This document shows positions 1 through 11,472 of a stretch of 64,000 nucleotides of DNA, in pieces (position 1 is the first letter of the stretch; each line of letters starts with the position of its first letter). The stretch comes from Lunularia cruciata. Its lineage: Eukaryota; Streptophyta; Marchantiopsida; Lunulariales; Lunulariaceae. The DNA is taken from the NCBI GenBank assembly GCA_948567375.1, contig OX419760.1, positions 17,484,001 to 17,548,000 of the forward strand, written 5' to 3'. The notes below the pieces were generated by a model. The model was not told the DNA's origin. It made no database searches and saw only the letters and a program-made list of their open reading frames with translations. The translations under genes and the position numbers were made by a program.

Positions 1-355
1 TTTTGTAAGAGGAAACCTATTTTCTTAAGAGCAAACCATAATAAACCAATGGCATAATAAACCTTCCTTCAATAAACCAAACACTAACAAAGGGTGGAAG
101 TAGGAAGTTACAAGAACTCCACTTGGAGAATCCTCCACCAAGAATAATGACCTTGGAGATCCAATGGCATAATAAACCATACTTCACTAAAACCAAACAC
201 TAACAAAGTGTGGAGGTAGGAAGTTACAAGAACACCACTCAACAAAGGGCTATTTTCAAGAAAGTAATGAAATTATTGAAGTTGAAGAGAACTACTTATC
301 TCAACATCAACCATGCAATTTTCTTCCGATCCATATACAAAGAGTAGCTTGTGAA

Positions 356-706
356 TTGAGCACACATGTTCTACACTTTGATCTAGAGCATGTGCGTAGA
401 CATGAAAAAGGATGGAATAGAGATAAATTTGTCCCTATTTGTGTTACACTTTTATATGGGAATGAATCTCCTTATAAAGGAAGAAAGCAAGAAGTTCCCA
501 AGCAACTTCCAACTGAAGAAGTACTTTGCATCACAACTAGAGCGGAGTGTGATGTACCAAAAGTACAAAGTGCTTATGAAAAATATGCACACACAAGTAA
601 ATATGTGCATGTAGAAGAAGCAAAGAATACCTTTGGCTTCAACAAGAAGAAAAAGAAAGCAATACCTACAAGACCAAATGATAAGGAAGAACCCTCAAGT
701 GGTTGA
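356..706 (+). pseudogene. Family G protein fragment, gag-like (unknown)
   Basis: An open stretch of about 116 codons, rich in Lys and Glu. Its first half (THVLHFDLEHVRRHEK...) resembles the decayed reading at about 46556-46700 in the second family G copy (AHMFYLQTRSMLKEFEED...). A further homologous block lies at about 1196-1300, in a different frame, and reads F-x-IHLVG-x2-L-x2-M-x2-ILPNYQ-x2-YP. It pairs with IHLVG...ILPQYQEVYP at about 48009-48100. Frame changes and stops between the blocks indicate a decayed coding region. The shared protein pattern between two diverged copies suggests it was once under selection as a coding sequence. The function is unknown; a gag-like nucleic-acid binding or coiled-coil role is only a guess. 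Confidence 0.4.
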
Positions 707-1422
707 TGTATCTTCAGAAGGCAAGGCCAAAGACACTGACAATGAAGGAGGATACGAAAGAGAGAACTTTCTCATGCTCATTAGATTGTCTTTGAAAGAC
801 AAGGAAGATGAGCAATCTGCCCTACAAGAAGAAGAGCAGACAGCAGAGAGCAAAGAATTTGGCCAAAGAAGAGGATCAAGAAGTTCCCCACCTTGAAGAA
901 GTACACCCCAAAGTACCTCCAATCAAGGGGTGGGTTCTTTGGGTACAAAAGGCAAGGAAGAAGGAGTACTTGAAGCCAAAGGTCCAACACTTGATGCCAA
1001 AGGACAAAACCAAGCCAAAGGTGAGATCAAGACCAAGGGAGATAAAGATAACAAGAACAAAGAGCCAAAGCAATCAAAGGATACAAAGATGATAAGGTTG
1101 AAATCAAAGGCAAAGGAGAAGAGCCTTTGGGAGTAGCACTATAGCAGAGTATGTACACCACTTCAAATTCCAAGAGAGCATGGTTCCAATACCTAAAGGA
1201 TCAAAGTTTGTGATACATTTGGTGGGGCAAAACTTGGAGTTGATGAAGAAAATTTTGCCAAATTATCAAGACTCATACCCAAACATCACCAATTAAACCT
1301 CACTTGTACGAAGATTGCACAAGAACTCCTACTTGATAGGGGAAAAGTAGACCAAGGCACAAGAGAGATAGAGAAGGCATGCAACCTATACAAGGAGGAA
1401 GCAAAGAAGTCAAATGAGCTAG

Positions 1423-1928
1423 TGTAACAATATGGAGTCTACAAACAAGTTAGTCGAGACTAACAAAGTAGCAAATAGACTAAATTACCAAGAATTATAA
1501 AAATATTCTAGAAGCATCTAAGAAGCTACTTGGTACCTTCTAAATATTGGGTAATGTGCATGCCAAGTGGTGACTTTTAGGAAGAAGCTTCTTGGGAAGT
1601 TTCATGGCTAGCTTAAATTACACACCAAGTATGTGGTTTCTAGAAGAAAGCTTCCTAGGAAGCTTTGCAACTAGCATAGCTTGCACGCCAAGTAGACAAC
1701 TTCTAGAAGAAAACTTTTTGAGAAGCTTCTTGGTTAACTTGGCTTGCACTATGAGAAAGTAGTTGTTTGGAGACTTTACAAGAAGCTTGTCAAAAGCCTT
1801 GTATGCTTCTCTATAAATACCAAAGCCCAAGCTCATGCTAGGCATTTGGAGTTTCTCTCATTCAAGAGTCCCAATGTGATCTTTCATTCAATTTTCCATT
1901 CTTCTATTTCTCTCCTCTATCTTTTACA
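1423..1928 (+). mobile_element. Solo LTR, family E (Gypsy chromovirus LTR)
   Basis: It runs from TGTAACAATATGGAG to CTTTTACA and is flanked by a perfect 5-bp target duplication GCTAG (1418-1422 and 1929-1933). There is no internal element sequence, so it is a solo LTR left by LTR-LTR recombination. The same LTR flanks the internal part of the chromoviruses at 53-62 kb. A TATAAATA box lies at 1812-1819. Upstream are several GAAnnTTC and TTCnnGAA pairs, for example at 1584-1591 and 1638-1645, the half-site arrangement of heat-shock elements. At 506 bp it is the longest copy in the window. Confidence 0.85.
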
Positions 1929-2112
1929 GCTAGTATAAGAGAATTTTGAGGTGAAGAGACAAGATTCTATACTTCTTGAACATACCAAGCATGAGGAAGA
2001 AATTAGGAAGTTTTAGGGAGAATTGAGAGCACATTAGCTCAAAGCCAAAGGCAAGCAACAAGTATACAAGGAGCAATTGAAGTGTAAAGAATCCAAGTGG
2101 AGTTGTGGAAAG

Positions 2113-2513
2113 TTGATGGCCAAAGCCCAAGGAATACCATTGGCCTAGAAGAGCAAAAGACACAGATACTCCAACAAATGGAGGAGAGAAAGGACCAACT
2201 AGTAGGCTTCATGGAGAAGGCAATCCAAGTAAGACCACACCACGCCATGCAAAATTTGCTTGGTATAGATGTACAATTTAGCGAGTATTGTAGCGATGTG
2301 GCTCTCTAGTTGGTAAGGATGGTTGCAAAGTTGAAGAAGGAGAAGGAGAAGAAGGAAGTTGATTGCCTTTGAATGAAGGAGGATGGCTAAAGCCCAAGCA
2401 ATCCCATTGGCCTAAAAGTAGAGAAAAAAAAGATACTCCAAGGAATTGAGGAGACAAGGGACCCACTAGTAGGCTTCATGGAGAAGGCAATCCAAGTAAG
2501 ACACACCAAACCA
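2113..2513 (+). repeat. About 130-bp direct repeat inside family G
   Basis: The segment at 2113-2243 is repeated in diverged form at 2381-2513. Both begin gatggc(c/t)aaagcccaag and end with caatccaagtaagac. Read in frame, each encodes a charged, coiled-coil-like module with the shared string LVGFMEKAIQVR. The module repetition suggests the family G protein had repeated coiled-coil segments. Confidence 0.55.
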
Positions 2514-3017
2514 AACTCTACAAGTTGAAGCTACAGATTCAAACTCTGGAAGAAAAGGTCCACTTAGAGGAACAACTAGATCATCTAATAATTTGATCAA
2601 AGGAGCACACCAAGAGGAAGTTTGCCAAATTGACAAATACTTTATTCAAATTTTTAGACTACAAAGAGAAGATAGATATATGAATTAGGATTTGTAGGAG
2701 TAAAGGTAGCTTTTGGACAACAATGTAACTAAAGATCTTTATAGTCAAAGGCCCTCAAATTGTTGGCCATTTGTAGCCAAATATTTTAATAGATGTAAAT
2801 ATTCTAAGTATACGACACCTTGGTGTGGAAGATACCTTTCATAAAGAAAGATATTTGGCATTACCCCTTTGTAGTGGAAGGAAATTTTTTGTAGCCAAAG
2901 ACCGTTTGTGATTGTTAGTTCAAAGGCATGAAATTTTGCAAGTTATAATGAAGAGAGATCTCACACCTTCCATTACATATCAAAGATACTTAATTTATAT
3001 GCATTATGATAAGATAA

Positions 3018-3427
3018 TGTAACAATATGGAGTTTAGCAACAAAGTTAGTTAGGCTAACAAAGAAGTGAATAGGCCAATTAGCCTAGAATATTCAAAAAG
3101 TATCTAGGAAGCTTCTTGGGAAGCTTCACGGCTAGCTTAGCTTACACCTCAAGTAGGTAGCTTCTAGAAACTTCCAACTAGTTTATCTTGCATGACAAGT
3201 AGACAGCTTCTAGAAAGAAGCTTCTTGAGAAGCTTCCCGATTAACTTGACTTGCACTCCAAGAAAGCGGCTCAAGGAGCTTCTTGAGAAGCTTCTCAAGA
3301 GTCTTGTATAATCCGTATAAATACCAAAGCCAAAGCTCATGCTAGGCATTCGGAGTTTCCCTCATTCAAGTGTCCCAATGTGATCTTCCATTCTCATATT
3401 TCTCTCCTTGATCTTGGGTCTTTTATC
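3018..3427 (+). mobile_element. Solo LTR, family E
   Basis: Starts TGTAACAATATGGAGTTTAG and ends CTTTTATC (the expected terminal CA has mutated). It is flanked by the 5-bp duplication GATAA (3013-3017 and 3428-3432), so it is an independent solo-LTR insertion into family G. The TATA box is at 3316-3323. A perfectly phased three-unit heat-shock element TTCnnGAAnnTTC lies at 3162-3174. Several GAAGCTTC palindromes lie nearby. Confidence 0.85.
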
Positions 3428-4170
3428 GATAAGGTAAGAAGTAAAGATTGACAATGTAAATGCAAACACAAGATCTATTAGAAAATTCAACCATTAGATC
3501 CCTTTGGGGTTGAGCCAAAGAAAGTATTTAAGGCTTAAGCTTGATGTAAATTCAGTTCACTTTTCAGTAATAAAGGAATTAGCAAAGAGACCATCCAACT
3601 CTCTATCATTGTTTTTCTACACATGGAGTAATTGAATTAATGACTTTGTTGAGTAATGTTGAACTTTGTAATAGGAACACAAGTGCTTAAGTGTAGGAAG
3701 ACATTTGCATTTGTCTAGGGTGTTTGATCCATGGGATTTTGAAGGAACAAGGCAATGTATTGAAGGATTAAGGGTAATCTAGAGCATTGAAATTACCACA
3801 AAAAATTAAGTCAATCAATCAATACAAAGACTCCTTTGAGGTTGCACCTTGTGAGAAGTGTAGTACATAGTCTTCATAGTGGTAGCCTTTGGAGTAAGTG
3901 GACATTTGGCACAAAGTGAGCCATCACCTTCATGAATAATTTGGAATAGATTTGTAATGAAAGTGATTTTTGTTTTCACTTTTTTGTTATGTGCCACAAG
4001 AGGTGACACTACACTCTTTTGGGAGTAGTTTTGCCCAAAAGGTTAATAGTAAATAATAAAGAACCACCAAAAGTGATATTTCTTTTCACTTCTAGATATT
4101 TTTGACCCATATCCTCATTGGAACAACTTGTTCTTACCATTTTACTATTATAAAGTCAAAATTATGTTGT

Positions 4171-7100
4171 CATAGAGATCTTCAATTTCAAGTCTTTGTT
4201 GCAATTAATGTCTAATTTAGAGAGATCTTGAATTTTTTGAGTAGAATCAAGAGATTTTTCTAACATTAATAAAAATTAAGACTAGTTATTCAGATTTTCC
4301 ATTTATATATAGTATTTTTGAGGTGGAATATTCTATTATGAATACCAAGCATGGACATTGATGGTCATTTCTTGAGAGTAGACTCCAAATTTATTAGTTC
4401 TTATGAGTGCAAGACACTAACAAAAATTTATTATAGGTGTAAATTAGAGAGATAGAATTTGGGAATTGAAAGCTAAGATTCATCTATTAAGATAGAAAAA
4501 ATTATGAATTTCCTATTCTTGATTTTTTTACATTTAAATATAAGAAATATTAATAATTATTTGTGAATTAAAAGCCAAGATTTCTCTTTTTGGAAAAAAA
4601 AGGAAGTTATTAATCTACTTGATTGATTTACATGTGAATATCAAGAACTATTAGTAAAAGTTTCCATGATTAGATTTGAAATTTTCAAGTAATTGGGATG
4701 TTTTTTGAAATTTTTTTACTTAAGTCCTTACTCAAGAAGTAAGTGTATTCAAAAGTTGATAGTTTTCTAATACACATCAAAGTTTAATTCTAGAATTTGG
4801 GGAAGAAAGATACTTGAATGAATTTAGACCTATAGTGAAAATAATGAAAATAAAATCATATTAATTTAATTTTTTCCTCATGATAGATATAAAATTAAGT
4901 AAATTTCTAATTTTGGTAATTTCACTTTTAACAAGTAACTTAATTTTGAATTTTAAAAATGGTCTGGTTTTGCTATTAGAGTCAATCAAACAAAGAATGA
5001 CTATAACTTTATGGAAGCTTTGAGGTGGAGCTAAACAAGGTCCTCCAAGATGGACCACCCAAGTGGATCTTTGGTAGAAGGAGCATATAAAATGCTCCTC
5101 ATGTTTTACTTTATGGAACCACTCTCTCAACTAACAAAGATTAACTCATAAAAGAATAATAATATGGATCTAGGAAGTACAATTGGAGAATCCCTTTATA
5201 ACCTGACTAGATTCTTGAGACCTTGGTGTAAACAAGAGAATATAGAACCAATATATTATTGATTCACTTTCTTAGTAAGCAAAAGGCTTTTTACTTATCA
5301 AATTCACTTCATTCTACCCAATAGTAACAAGGGAAGATAATATACAAAATCCCCTGATTTTTTGAGGATTGAGCTCATTCTTTTATCATCCCAAAATAAT
5401 GCAATAAATATCTATATTTACCAGGAGCCAAAGTCTTTATTTACCTTCATGTGCTCACTTATTATTTCTCTTTAGTTCACATTTCATATGAGAGTATATG
5501 AAGTAGCTCCTCTCCTTAATCCAAGATGACAGTCTTTATATTAACATCCAAACTACCTTTGGGTGTGCAACGAGCATATGAACTTCTTTCTTAATCTAAA
5601 TCCTTATAATGAGAAGGCAAGTTAGGTACTACTTAACAAATTTATTTTTCTTATAATATGTCATTTTTTTCCAATTTTTTGCCAAATTTTGAGAGTTTTC
5701 TACTTCTAAAGAATAGCTCACCTTACAAATTACATATCTTGCAAAAAGAGTCTTGATAGTTATGTTTTCTAGTTGGGATTTTTTAGGTTTGCTATGCTTT
5801 TTCAAAACCTTACATAAACTTAAACCGGATATTAAACACAATAATCAAATCTTGCAACATCCATCCTCATAGACCTAAACTAGAGATTCAATATTAAAAT
5901 CAGATTCTCTTCATGACTCATAAGGTTTATGGATCAAGCTAATTTTAACTCTTGGTAAGGGATTAAAAACCTTACCAATCCACTAAGTTTGCTTTCTTAT
6001 AAATTCACTATTGCATCTACCTTGTTGATTATTAGATACAGATCTTAAGAGAGGTATTCTTGCTAGAACTCCCAATCTACTATTTGATGAATCATAACTC
6101 CTTAATAGTTGGGAAGGAGATCTCAACTATTTTGTACCTTCTAGCAATTTACTCTACTAGCTATAACTAATTAAATCTTGGCTACTTGATTTGTTCCTTA
6201 TCTACCAAAAATAATGACTCACTAAGTAGAGGTCTATCTCTTGCTACACTATTTCTATTATACAATTATACTCCTCTATTTGTAAGGTTGCACTTGTATT
6301 AACTAGTATCCCTTGCTTCCTTCATTCTCCCTAATTACTCCTAGGTCTTTCTTTATTCTCTTAAGACCTGGCGCCATAGGCTTATTCCTATCATGTGATA
6401 AGGAGGAGTTTGATAGAGATGGATTATTTTGAAAGGACCAAGCCCTTAAAGAAGGCAATTCAGTAGTTCTTTGTTATTTTTCTTGACACTTGAAGACTTA
6501 CAGAAACCATCCTTGATCATTTAAGGTTGTTTTATATGTTCAAGGAGTGTTGGTTCTTGGAAGAGTCAATGATATCTTTATGTGGAACAACTCCCTCTTA
6601 AAAGTATGTATGTTTGGTAGAGATGGATTATTTCAAAAGGACCAAGCGATTCAAGAAGGCAATCCAACAGTTCTTTGTTAATTTTCTCTACACTTGAAGA
6701 CTTATAGAAATCATACTTGATCATTGAAGGTTCTTTCGTTTTTTCTAATAGTTTTGGTTCTTAGAAGAGTCAAAGATTTCTTGATGAGGAACAACTCCCT
6801 CTTAAAAGTATGTATACATTTTGATTGGAGACAAGTTTATTATTTTGAAAATAGAGAAGAAGAGATACATTTCAAAATTACATTGATGCTAGTAAGAAGA
6901 TCATTTGAGGTTTTACCCACATATGCACTAGATCATTATGAATAATCATTTAAAAAAATATGTTTTAGTTTATGTAATATGAAAAATATAATTTATCACA
7001 TACTTGTGTAGTATATATTACTGCTCGTATGCATAATATAATATTCTATTTATTTCAAACCTTTCCACTTGATGAGAATTGTGAGTAATACTCTATCTTT

Positions 7101-8200
7101 GACTATCCTTGAAATCTCAAGATTGAATTCAAATATAATTACTGATAGAAAATTCTGAAAGTTTCTATATAGTTTTTAAACATAGAGATTCCTATATTTA
7201 CTGACAGCCTAAGAGGTATGTGTTTGGACTAGAAAAGCATATAGTATAGTCATTGCTTCTAGTTCTTAACTTTTCAGTGAAGCTAATTTGATATAGTAAA
7301 GAGTTTGGAATGCGACACTAAGTTATAGGGTCCAAAATCTTCTAGAGTTTTTGTTCTTTTATCTTGGCTAAAATCTAATGTATGTCCAGAGTCTAATCTA
7401 TAAATTGATGTCTTCCCATTAAGTATGTCTTTACTACTGTAGATGACTGGAAGAAGATTGTGACACTTCACGATTTGCGAGTTATCAAATATATTTTCAA
7501 CTGTAGAAGCTATAGATCAAGACCATAAGAATGCTTAGGACGTGATCATGTGAAAATGTCTGAGAGATATTTAGCGGAACCTTTTTCAATCATTTTGAGA
7601 GGGAGTAGTTGTGAGGAGTTAAAACTGAAGTTTAAGAGATGTTTAGGAGACCTTTTCTTTGGTGAATCAGTGAGACTTTCATTGAATTTTAGTGATAAAA
7701 AAATAAAAAAATAATAACAAGGTTGAGTTTTGTGAAGAACTACAAGAGGAGGATATAGAGAAATGAGGACAGAAGAGCCGTTTAAAGAACAAGAGATCCA
7801 GAATTCATTGAATGCAAATGAGATACAAGATATATAAAGTGTACAAGATAGCGAACGTCTGTTCGAATGATAGCATAAATAAGCATAGCCTGGAAACATA
7901 TCAAAAGTAATACTCATATACCAGTAACATGCATCGGAGAGGAGGATAGAGAGGATACAAGAGGAGGGATAGTTTATTCCTTAAGTGGTTAACCTTATAG
8001 GATTCATATTCGAATTAAATGTAGGAACAAAGAAATGTGGATATTTTAGAAAATAAATAAATAACGAATACAAATCATAGAACTTGTATTATGCTTGTTG
8101 TTCTATGTATAGTTCAAATGCTACCCTACTTCTTGTTCAAAATAATTTGAATATTCGAAGTATTTTTCTTAGCTGGACTCCTCTAGTTGTATGTACCTCT
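4171..8200. other. AT-rich stretch without recognisable gene
   Basis: Only short open frames with no recognisable protein similarity occur here. The only structure noticed is the tandem duplication near 6.4-6.8 kb, listed separately. It is probably old, decayed repeat sequence. Confidence 0.5.
6411..6818 (+). repeat. 204-bp tandem duplication, two units
   Basis: Two diverged copies lie head to tail with a period of 204 bp, judged from gatggattatt at 6418 and 6622. Both contain aggaccaagc, cttgaagacttatagaaa-like and ctcccTCTTAAAAGTATGTAT blocks. There is no coding potential. The unit is not found elsewhere in the window. Confidence 0.75.
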
Positions 8201-9897
8201 CATCGTCCATGCAATTTTCACAGCCTTTTTGGTAAACCGTGAACAACAGTACTTCCGCCTGCAGGTCGACTTCCGCCCTTAGAAAGATTGGATTTCATCA
8301 AGATGGCAATGTCAAAGGACCTAGCATGACCTTTGCTCAAAATGATCTGTTTGCAATTAATGTGTGCCTAACAAATAAATAAAGACAAGTAGGATAATCT
8401 TCCCTCACAGGTAAGAGCGTATTACCATCCACAAAAGACGAGAATTTGTTCTTGGTTTACATAAGGGACAAGACGAAGGCCATAATACACTAAGCTCAGA
8501 TGCTCATTTCATCTTAATGAGCGAAGTGCCTTAAGAACTATTTATAAACTATCGAGAGAAAAATCCGATCATTAGACGAAGAATACTTTTCGGAGATTGC
8601 TGAACAAAGTTTCTTCTTGACATGGATCTTAATTGTGCCTCTTCTTGCGCTGGAAATTTATCTTCGATTCTGCACTTCACATTCTGTAAGAGATTCACTG
8701 CCAGGCATCCCACGGTGAAGACTTCGTCAAAGCGTTTGTTGAAGATACGTGTTTCTTGCCTTCTGACCTCTCTCAACACTCAGTAACAACTTACTTGTCC
8801 CTGTCTACCATAGCCTACTTTGTATCTTGAAGGTATAAAGTGACAACCTACACCATTGTACTTTCCCACGCACCTGATGCAACCCTGCCTGTTCTTTTGG
8901 AAATTAAGGGAGTTTGAAGAAGAATCTAAACCGGCAACCTGCACAACATGGTGGCCGTTGCTCATTCGCGAAAGTGGGGCAAGAAGTTTTTACGGAATAG
9001 TTGACATGACTTCCACCCACTTCGACATTATCGTACAGTATTCAGTCGTTCCCCGCGAGGGTGGTGAGTCTGCATTGCCATTCAACGCACCAACAACTGT
9101 GATGTACCGTACTTGACAAGGCAGAACCTAGTGGCACGATCAGATTATTCGAGAATCTATTGGAGACGGATAATGGGTGAGTACGATCATGGTTTAACTT
9201 GAAATTTTTTCAAGATTTTGAAGGTAGTCTATATAATCGAAGCAAATTTATGTGCCGTATACCGCCTGCGTGCTTTACAGTATGCTAAAAAAGTTATGCT
9301 TGTGCACTGTACTTAAGATATCGATTCGTCCAATTGAAACAAGCACACTGCGAAGGCTTCTCTATGATTAGAATGTGTCCAAGAAGAAAATACATATGAA
9401 TAGCATGACCAAACCCATTTGCTGCCAACTTACTTTTTCAAAACCTGATGTCCATCGCATCAACATCTTTAGATTTGAACATTGACCACCACAATAATAG
9501 CAAAGTTAGAACGGGTAAACTGAATTACTTCGTATCCCATTCTTCCACCTCCACATGCAGCGAACGAGATTCCACTTCCACTTGATGCTCGAGACAGTTG
9601 CTGGCTTGAAACTCTGTTTTGATGTGATGTGATCGAATCAAGTAGGAGCATCTACACAGGGCGACGCCAATATATCCTGGTTCGGATGTTGAAGGATACA
9701 TATGTGGTTCATTCATCTTTAAGCTTTTCAACTCGATTTGTTGGGCGAGTTCACGTCCGATGCATAAGTCAGTGGCAAACTGCATAGGTCCGATGAATAA
9801 GTAAAAGTTTGGACATAAGTCGATCAAAGTCATATTACACACCTCTACTACTTTAATACAGTACGCTTGAGGTGATCCTGAAGAAACTTATTGCTCA
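8201..9897. other. Low-copy stretch, no gene recognised
   Basis: Base composition is more balanced than in the flanking AT-rich DNA. Several open frames of 60-105 codons exist on both strands, for example at 8549-8779 and 9525-9842 on the minus strand and 8856-9116 on the plus strand. None matches a protein family I know, and they overlap each other on opposite strands. It may contain decayed gene or LINE fragments. Confidence 0.4.
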
Positions 9898-9913
9898 ACT
9901 TCTAATGATCAAC

Positions 9914-10155
9914 TTTTAGATAATGTATGTTCATTGCATCTACATAGGGCAGAGGTCGGTGCAATCCATAGAAGAGCAATCACATTAAGCTATATTTATT
10001 CAAATGTACCCGGTGTTTATAGACTTCTATGGCTACTAGATCCGATGTGCAGATTTCTCGTATAGACTCTATTGGAGCTTAGCTACATCTCCTTGTAGTG
10101 CTTGACGGGGTCCTCCCATCCTTAGTGTTTTCTATGCGGTTGCCCTTTTTCTTTT
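9914..10155 (+). mobile_element. 5'-truncated LINE-like insertion with 16-bp target duplication
   Basis: This 242-bp insertion lies between perfect 16-bp direct repeats acttctaatgatcaac (9898-9913 and 10156-10171), the mark of target-primed reverse transcription. It contains the end of an RT-element protein, with the tract AIHRRAITL at about 9970-9996 shared with the copy at 51.1-51.6 kb. A 3' UTR follows with GACGGGgtcctCCCATC (10104-10120), then a CTATGCGGTT box and a pyrimidine-rich 3' end (cccTTTTTCTTTT) instead of poly(A). Confidence 0.8.
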
Positions 10156-10599
10156 ACTTCTAATGATCAACGGTCGCTATTAAATCCATAGGAATTCCGT
10201 GGCATAGTACATCCCGCGCTGTCGCCCCTACCTCAACGCGCAATTATCTACCTGCTCATGACTTCGGTCCCCATTCGCCGAATGGCTTGCTATTACTTTG
10301 TCACTAATGAGATGGACAATGTTCGCATCTCAACAGGTTTGCGTTTACAGGGGGTACTTAGATTTTACCCGTCATTAACTTGCAACTCAGAACGCATGGG
10401 CATTGCAAGCATTGCAAGTTCCATGAACAATACTGCGTTAAGCAGTGTTCCAGGGGCACTTCATTCATACTGACCTAGCGGGAGGAAGCCTTCGACTAGG
10501 CAGACCATATGGTTTGATCGCCAACTGAAAAAGCCCAAGGCGCGGCACTGGATGTCTGGAAACCGTCTTCCTTTTGCTTGCTCTCATGCTAAGATTTAC

Positions 10600-10945
10600 A
10601 TCTCCCAATTTAGAGACGTTGATGTGATGCATCCAAAGTTACGGTTTCGTCTTCATTACATCCAGTTCTACAGTCGGACTCAAGACCTGGATGTAATGAA
10701 CCGTAGCCTCAGTTTTGCTGCTGAGCATGGGACATCAGGTTTTCCTGTCCTGTTCCCAGAAGTTGCAACCTGTTGAAGCGCACGACATAGTGGTATCATT
10801 GCACAGAACTTATGTATCTCAAGTCGGAAAAATTCATGTGATTCTTTTGGGGTCATGACTTCGTCTTCATTCCATCTGGTTCCTAAGTCCCCATGCACGA
10901 ACCAAGACCCGGATGCAATGAAACGTGACCATGAGCTTAGGTTGG
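10600..10945 (+). repeat. Degenerate repeat units encoding an NRS/FDS-like motif
   Basis: Diverged units share cttcgtcttcatt(a/c)catc(c/t)(a/g)gttc and caagacc(t/c)ggatg(t/c)aatgaa. They occur at about 10622-10710 and 10850-10935; a related unit lies at about 13727-13815 (ataaaccgcagccatgattttgac). Read in frame they give N-R-S-x-(D/S)-F and QDxDxM-N-R-S-like peptides. I do not know the family. It could be a decayed repeat protein or a minisatellite. Confidence 0.4.
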
Positions 10946-11472
10946 ATCTGACCATACGGCATATCGGCTTTTTACAGAGTTACAGAATTTTTTTGCGTCT
11001 TTCTTGTCTTTCCAATAATCGTGCCGTGGCCACTCCAAAGGAAATGAGATTGTTATTGAAAGCATTTGAGAATTTTTGAACATTTGGCAAGATTGAAGGG
11101 TGTTCCAAGTTGATATTTCCAATGTCTTTAATATTATCTTTTGTTCAATGTTACTTTGTTTTCTTCGTTTAGAAATTAAATCCCCTAAATCTTTTCTGTA
11201 TTGTAAATGTATCATTACAAGAGAGTTCCCACAACTGAAATTAGAAGACACATGGCAAGGGGATCCCCGAGGGGGTCTCTTTTGCTTAGTGCATTATATG
11301 ATTCTACAACAAGTTGCAATAGTTGTTTTAGTCTTGTCTTTCCCTTCCATCTTGGACTATATTCATATTGTGAGCACTTTGGAGAATATAATTTGAGTGA
11401 TGTTTACTTTCATACGCATTTTACAGACCTTGGGTTTATGAGTCTACATTCTTAAATGTAAAGTTTTGAACC

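Larger units (their letters stand above)
1..4170 (+). repeat. Family G dispersed repeat, copy 1 (unrecognised element)
   Basis: This stretch is colinear with a second copy at about 46420-49690. Matching landmarks are 355-400 with 46556-46600, 1196-1290 with 48008-48100, 1975-2010 with 48865-48890, 3655-3700 with 49160-49200, and 3985-4150 with 49515-49680. The upstream two thirds read as a lysine/glutamate-rich, coiled-coil-prone protein broken by stops. The last part is non-coding and ends near the shared string ggaacaacttgtt. Two solo LTRs of another family interrupt it. I see no reverse transcriptase or integrase, so it may be a non-autonomous retroelement or the gag-like part of a larger one. 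No known family was recognised. Confidence 0.55.

Noticed and set aside
8257-8271. A 15-bp string identical to part of the common pUC polylinker (PstI-SalI)
   Set aside because: The flanking bases do not continue as vector, and no other vector sequence was seen. It is probably coincidence, though a short cloning remnant cannot be fully excluded.
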